From: Shewanella sp. KX20019
GTDB lineage: Bacteria; Pseudomonadota; Gammaproteobacteria; Enterobacterales; Shewanellaceae
DNA: 64,000 bases
Reading direction: 5' to 3'
NCBI RefSeq assembly: GCF_016757755.1
Contig: NZ_CP068437.1
Location: forward strand, 1,984,001-2,048,000
Positions 59,780-64,000 of this stretch are shown piece by piece. The notes beneath the pieces were generated by a model. That model was not told the DNA's origin. It did not search any database and saw only the letters and a program-made list of their open reading frames with translations. The number at the start of each line of letters is the position of its first letter. The stretch's first letter is position 1. The position numbers and the translations under genes are program-made.

Positions 59780-62197
59780 ATGAAGTCAGCTTATAGTGTT
59801 TTTATTGCGTTAATATGGTCGTTTTTTCTCGTTGGTTGTGGAGGCGGGGGAAGTATTTCCACTGATCCTGGTGATGGGGGGACGCCGAGCCCTGTCACAA
59901 TATCCATTCAGTTAAGTACTACAAATACACAAATCTCAGTTGCAGAAAACGCTGAGATAACAGCCAAGGTGATTGACTCGAATGGTGCTGCCGTTAGTAC
60001 ATTAGTTTCGTTTACTTTAAATAATGATACTTATGGCACTTTTGAGCCAGGTACTGGAGAAGTATCAACAGGCGCTGATGGTATAGCTACAATCAAATTA
60101 AATACAGCTTCAATACCTACGGGTGCTGAAGTAACTGCAACAATATCTTCTGGTGAAAAAGCAACTATTAATGTGACTATGGTTGGTGATGGTGGTGAGA
60201 CGAGTGAAGGTGCATTAGTTGTATTAACCTTGACAGATACTGATGGAAACATTACCGATACTATTTCAACGACAAAACCAGGGAAATTGGTTGCAACCGT
60301 TACGGGAACAGTTAAGCCAGTTATCGTGACATTTACCGCCGTTAAAGGAGAAATTCCTGTTGATGCCGCTGTAACAGTGAATGGTGTCGCCACTGTAGAC
60401 ATATTTGCAGGTTCGGATTTGGGCGCAGGCAAAGCAGAAGCGTCACTTGAAACTGGTGAAAAAGGAGATGCCATTGTTGTCGTTGGTGCTACTAATGTCT
60501 TTATGGGGAGTGGTGACCCATTTGTCACTGGTGTCGCATTAATCTCTTCGCCACAAATTTCAGCGGGTGGCACAGCTACTATAAGTGTAAAACTTCAAGA
60601 CGGTGATAATAATCTTTTTACACAGCCAGTTGAGGTCCATTTTACCTCGACATGTGCTTCATTCTCAACACCACAAGCAATCTTAAGTACTCCAGTTACT
60701 GCGGTTAATGGAGAGGCTTCTAGTACCTATTTAGCCCAGGGGTGCAGCGGTGATGACCAGATAAATGTAACCGCAAATGCTGGTGGACTTAATTTATCCG
60801 CAAGTACCAATATTAATATCTTACCTGCAAGCTATGGGAGTATTGTTTTCGAATCAGCGACGCCGACGAAAATTGGTATTGTTGGAACTGGTCTTCCTGA
60901 GTCATCAACCGTTGTGTTTAAAGTACTCGATACTAATGCGCTACCAGTGAGCAATCAGAGAGTTGATTTTGCGATAAATACTGATGTTGGTGGAATTACG
61001 TTTGATCCGGATTTTGCAACAACAAATGATAAAGGACTAGTGCAAACAGTTGTACGTTCAGGAACGGTAGCAACGACAATTAGGGTAACCGGTACCATTA
61101 GTGGTTCAGACCCTATTGTTGCAAGTCAGTCGAATGAGTTGGTTGTAACGACAGGTATTCCAGACCAAGATAGCTTTTCATTGTCCGCCTCAACCACAAA
61201 CCCTGAGGGCTGGACCAGTGAAGGTACTATTGTAAATATTACTGCTAAGTTATCTGATGCGTTTAATAATAGAGTGCCAGATGGTACCTCTGTGACGTTT
61301 AGGACTGAAGGTGGAGACATAGTTGACTCATGTGTGACGAACGACGGAGGTTGTACCGTTGAGTGGCAAAGTAAAGACCCACGTCCTTATGGGAAAGCAG
61401 TCCAACCACTAGCAATCGATGGACAAGGGCGTCAATACTGGGATGTTCGAGAAAATTATTATCTTGGCCAACCAATAGGAGGAAGAGCTACAGTCACGGC
61501 TTTCGCTATTGGTGAGGAATCCTTTGCAGATACCAATGGTAACGGGCGTTTTGATTTAACTGAGTTAGCTGCTTTTTTAGGTAAAAACACAGCTGGTGAA
61601 GATTTTGACTTAAATGAACCATTTGAAGACTTCAATGAGGATGGATTATTTAACCCATCCGAAGGGGCAGCTGCTGGCGGCGGGAATTTAGAAGAGTTAA
61701 TTGATTTTGATTCTGATGGTGAGTTTGACACTAAGGATTCTTTATACAATGGTTTTCTATGTGCAGAACCTACTCATGCTGGGTGTGCTTCTTTTACCAA
61801 TCAAAGCACGAGTACTTATATCAGAGAAAACCTTGTTTTAGTAATGTCCGGTAGTACAGCTATAGCCTCACAACCTATCGTAGTGGATAGCGCTACGGAT
61901 ACAGGTGTTCACGTATTAGATTTAGCCCCCAAGTCAGTTGGTTATGTTTCTCTTTGTATTTCAGATATGCATAATCAACAAATGCCATCAGGTAGTGAAA
62001 TATCTTCGGTAACTTCAGTTGGTAGTATCGCCACAACCAATCCTATTATATGGCCAAATACAAACTTTAATGGTGCACGATGTGAAACTATTGCAGTTAA
62101 AGCGCCGACTGAACCAGAAGGAGGTACTTTGACTATTAGTGTGACAACACCTAGTGGAGTAATTTCAACAGTGGCGGTGATTGATATATCTATGTAA
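59780..62197 (+). CDS. large lipoprotein with Ig-like (Big_1-type) repeats and EF-hand-like loops
   Basis: 805 aa. The lipoprotein signal is FFLVGC20 followed by GGGGS. From about residue 35 it consists of tandem invasin-type Ig-like domains (ITAKVIDSNGAAVSTLVSFTL, VVFKVLDTNALPVSNQRVDFAI, ITAKLSDAFNNRVPDGTSVTF). Residues about 583-660 form an acidic module with loops such as DTNGNGRFD, DFNEDGLFNPSE and DFDSDGEFD that resemble calcium-binding EF-hand/dockerin loops. Likely a surface lipoprotein on the outer membrane; adhesion is a guess from the fold. It is monocistronic. Confidence 0.88.
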   Translation: MKSAYSVFIALIWSFFLVGCGGGGSISTDPGDGGTPSPVTISIQLSTTNTQISVAENAEITAKVIDSNGAAVSTLVSFTLNNDTYGTFEPGTGEVSTGADGIATIKLNTASIPTGAEVTATISSGEKATINVTMVGDGGETSEGALVVLTLTDTDGNITDTISTTKPGKLVATVTGTVKPVIVTFTAVKGEIPVDAAVTVNGVATVDIFAGSDLGAGKAEASLETGEKGDAIVVVGATNVFMGSGDPFVTGVALISSPQISAGGTATISVKLQDGDNNLFTQPVEVHFTSTCASFSTPQAILSTPVTAVNGEASSTYLAQGCSGDDQINVTANAGGLNLSASTNINILPASYGSIVFESATPTKIGIVGTGLPESSTVVFKVLDTNALPVSNQRVDFAINTDVGGITFDPDFATTNDKGLVQTVVRSGTVATTIRVTGTISGSDPIVASQSNELVVTTGIPDQDSFSLSASTTNPEGWTSEGTIVNITAKLSDAFNNRVPDGTSVTFRTEGGDIVDSCVTNDGGCTVEWQSKDPRPYGKAVQPLAIDGQGRQYWDVRENYYLGQPIGGRATVTAFAIGEESFADTNGNGRFDLTELAAFLGKNTAGEDFDLNEPFEDFNEDGLFNPSEGAAAGGGNLEELIDFDSDGEFDTKDSLYNGFLCAEPTHAGCASFTNQSTSTYIRENLVLVMSGSTAIASQPIVVDSATDTGVHVLDLAPKSVGYVSLCISDMHNQQMPSGSEISSVTSVGSIATTNPIIWPNTNFNGARCETIAVKAPTEPEGGTLTISVTTPSGVISTVAVIDISM

Positions 62198-62240
62198 TAG
62201 ATATTGTTATGTTTCACAAGAACTTAGGCTTGTAAAAAAT

Positions 62241-62275
62241 AAAAACCACCTTTAATAAGGTGGTTTTTATTTTTA
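62241..62275. terminator. bidirectional intrinsic terminator (lipoprotein / astB)
   Basis: AAAAACCACCTT-taat-AAGGTGGTTTTT with A/T tracts on both sides, between convergent genes. Confidence 0.9.
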
Positions 62276-62298
62276 TATCACTTTTAAACGACAAATAC

Positions 62299-63636
62299 TT
62301 ATCTTTGGAACTGATACACACTACCCAACTTCATGATCTGAGTGAGTTCATCAAGTGCGGTACGTGATTCCATCACTAGCTGTGGGTCGGCTAAGTCTGA
62401 AACCGATAAACGATCGCGGTAATGCTTATCAACCCATAGGTTTAAGCGTGCAAACAATGCATCATTCATCATGGTATTCTGGTTTACAGCAGCCACTTCA
62501 TCTTGATTCATCGCTACACGCAACCGCAAACAAGCGGGCCCTCCGCCATTTTGCATGCTTTGTTTTACATCGAAATAGTGGACTTGCTTTATCGGTGTTC
62601 CCAAAGTAACTAGCTCGCTTAAATAAGCGTGCACGGCTGGATTTTCCTGACAGTTTGTTGGCGCGATAATCGCCATCTCACCTGAAGGTAATGTCACCAC
62701 TTGTGTGTTAAACAGGTAGCTTTTAACGGCATCTTGAATCGCGACTTTTGCCGTTGGTACTTCTACAAAATGTAATGGCGTTTCACCAAACTTTTGTTTT
62801 ATCTCTGCAAATTTAGCTTGTGTATTTAAAAATGCTTGCTCATGATAAAAAAGAACGTTCTGGTTACCAACAGCGATAACATCGTTATGGAACACGCCTT
62901 GATCAATCACATCTGGGTTTTGCTGCATGTATACCGTGCCGTCATCATCGAGTTGATGCAGGCGAGCGATGGCTTGCGAGGCTTCTAGAGTTTGGCGTGC
63001 AGGAAACTTTTTAGGTTTTGGCGCCGAAGGATTAGTCGCTTCTTGACCATAAACAAACAGTTCAATACCTGCATGGCCATATTCATTACACAGGCGAGTA
63101 TGGTTGGCTGCACCTTCATCACCAAAGCTTGTGTGTTCAGGCAAATGTTGATGGTGTTTGAAATAACGGCTATCGTTAAATGTGGCTTGAAGAATATTGC
63201 CTGTGGTTACAGGTTCAATACTGCGATGAAGTTTGTCGACTAAGTTGGCTGGCGTGAAATGCAGTTTACCGTCATGGGTATCGGCACTTGGTGATACGGT
63301 CGCCGCGTTTGCCGTCCACATGCTCGAGGCACTGCAGCATGCACGTAACAACGCTGGTGCGTCTTTTGCTGCTTTATTTAAGACTTCAGAGTCTGAGCCT
63401 GTAAAACCGATTCTACGCAGTGTGTGGAGGTCTGGACGCTCCTGAGGCGCAAACATGCCTTGTACTAAACCTAGGTCTGCAAGTGCTTTGGCTTTCTTGA
63501 TCCCTTGTTTGGCAGCATCTTTAGGGCTAGATGTCGCGGCAGCGTTGTTTAAAGAGGCAACGTTTCCGAATGATAAGCCCGCGTAATTATGTGTTGGGCC
63601 GACAAGTCCGTCGAAATTGGCTTCAAAATGCTTCAT
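62299..63636 (-). CDS. astB: N-succinylarginine dihydrolase
   Basis: Second enzyme of the arginine succinyltransferase (AST) pathway, releasing two ammonia and CO2 to give succinylornithine. 445 aa, full length. Family marks are EANFDGLVGPTHNYAGLSFGNVAS at the N-terminus, HNDVIAVGNQNVLFYHE, and the catalytic cysteine in NGGGPACLRLRV near residue 370. No other ast gene is beside it, so the pathway genes are dispersed. Confidence 0.96.
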   Translation of the reverse strand: MKHFEANFDGLVGPTHNYAGLSFGNVASLNNAAATSSPKDAAKQGIKKAKALADLGLVQGMFAPQERPDLHTLRRIGFTGSDSEVLNKAAKDAPALLRACCSASSMWTANAATVSPSADTHDGKLHFTPANLVDKLHRSIEPVTTGNILQATFNDSRYFKHHQHLPEHTSFGDEGAANHTRLCNEYGHAGIELFVYGQEATNPSAPKPKKFPARQTLEASQAIARLHQLDDDGTVYMQQNPDVIDQGVFHNDVIAVGNQNVLFYHEQAFLNTQAKFAEIKQKFGETPLHFVEVPTAKVAIQDAVKSYLFNTQVVTLPSGEMAIIAPTNCQENPAVHAYLSELVTLGTPIKQVHYFDVKQSMQNGGGPACLRLRVAMNQDEVAAVNQNTMMNDALFARLNLWVDKHYRDRLSVSDLADPQLVMESRTALDELTQIMKLGSVYQFQR

Positions 63637-63969
63637 TCTTTATCCTTTAGGGTAGCTCAGGTGCAATTTCCATTCCTGAGTTATAATTATTGAGCTCAGT
63701 ATACTTAAGCTCAAAGGCTAAACAAGGTGGCTATATTTTTAAAAAATGGTGAATATGCATCAAAATTCACATCTAATAGTTGCTTGATGACTAATAATGA
63801 AATATTAGTTTTTAAATAAGCACTAATTTTTTTCACATTTATTTCAAAAACGCTTAAAAATGGTACTCCAGTGCAAATAAAAGAGGGATTAGCTTGAAAG
63901 TCTTTACACAACCCTCTATATATGGAGCAAATTTTCAGAGTTTTGAAACTTGTTGGCGCAAATTAATTT
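63637..63969. other. intergenic region between astB and topA
   Basis: 333 bases with the divergent promoters of astB and topA. AT-rich. A 66-codon minus-strand frame here (63711-63911) has no ribosome site or protein-like features. No operator recognised. Confidence 0.5.
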
Positions 63970-64000
63970 ATGGGTAAATCGCTAGTAATCGTCGAATCAC
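63970..64000 (+). CDS. topA: DNA topoisomerase I, first codons only
   Basis: ATG 63970 opens MGKSLVIVES up to the window edge, the near-invariant N-terminus of bacterial topoisomerase I (Toprim strand 1). Only ten residues are visible, so the call rests on this motif. Confidence 0.75.
   Translation, partial: MGKSLVIVES

Noticed and set aside
60031..60573. 180-codon frame antisense to the lipoprotein gene
   Set aside because: Mirror of Thr/Val/Gly-rich Ig repeats; composition follows from the plus-strand gene.
63711..63911. 66-codon minus-strand ORF upstream of topA
   Set aside because: AT-rich, no ribosome site and low-complexity composition typical of chance frames.

Overview
The window is chromosomal DNA of a gammaproteobacterium close to Shewanella. 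The evidence is gene content and order: queA-tgt-yajC-secD-secF; suhB next to trmJ and a complete iscRSUA-hscBA-fdx-iscX locus; and the apt-dnaX-ybaB / recR-htpG-cnoX-adk-hemH-gsk backbone known from Enterobacteria and Shewanella. EtrA/FNR-type and CRP-type operators also fit. I saw no IS element, prophage, CRISPR array, tRNA or rRNA gene.

Layout. 1-6.5 kb: end of a phospholipase-D-type protein, cheV, sstT, a Tat-exported GH109-type protein, rluA, acpH and small genes. 6.6-12.3 kb: tRNA queuosine genes and the SecDF-YajC export complex. 12.5-16.8 kb: small housekeeping genes (DUF2007, rhodanese, siroheme synthase N-domain type, yaeQ, yecH, psiE with a consensus CRP site, suhB). 17-24.5 kb: trmJ, cysE and the ISC iron-sulfur operon with two tandem IscR boxes. 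24.5-31 kb: an FNR/CRP-type promoter in front of a 56-aa His-rich membrane peptide, ndk, a large TonB-dependent receptor, a DksA/TraR-like protein and dusC. 31-33.3 kb: a bufferin/HvfA-type RiPP operon, with a precursor carrying 14 EGKCG motifs, an MNIO (DUF692) enzyme and a DUF2063 partner. 33.3-38 kb: an FNR-boxed 39-aa peptide, ybaN, apt, dnaX (with a probable tau/gamma frameshift site) and ybaB. 38-50 kb: an accessory block lying between ybaB and recR. It holds an anaerobic sulfatase maturase, a two-component system, a Ser-type sulfatase, a MoxR/DUF58/DUF4381/VWA/VWA-TPR/BatD-like operon and a small secreted protein. 50-57.4 kb: the backbone resumes (recR to gsk). 57.5-64 kb: an acetyltransferase, a DAACS symporter, a large Ig-like lipoprotein, astB and the first codons of topA.

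The two most interesting systems are both accessory. The first is the RiPP operon; its family is known in Haemophilus, and here the precursor is unusually repetitive and hairpins separate it from its enzymes. The second is the sulfatase block. Three promoters in it (maturase, sulfatase, small secreted protein) share a 16-bp inverted repeat in 7-2-7 geometry, each followed at exactly the same distance by a -10-like hexamer. This predicts a small regulon driven by the NarL-type response regulator encoded in the block, and it adds an uncharacterised secreted protein to sulfatase biology.
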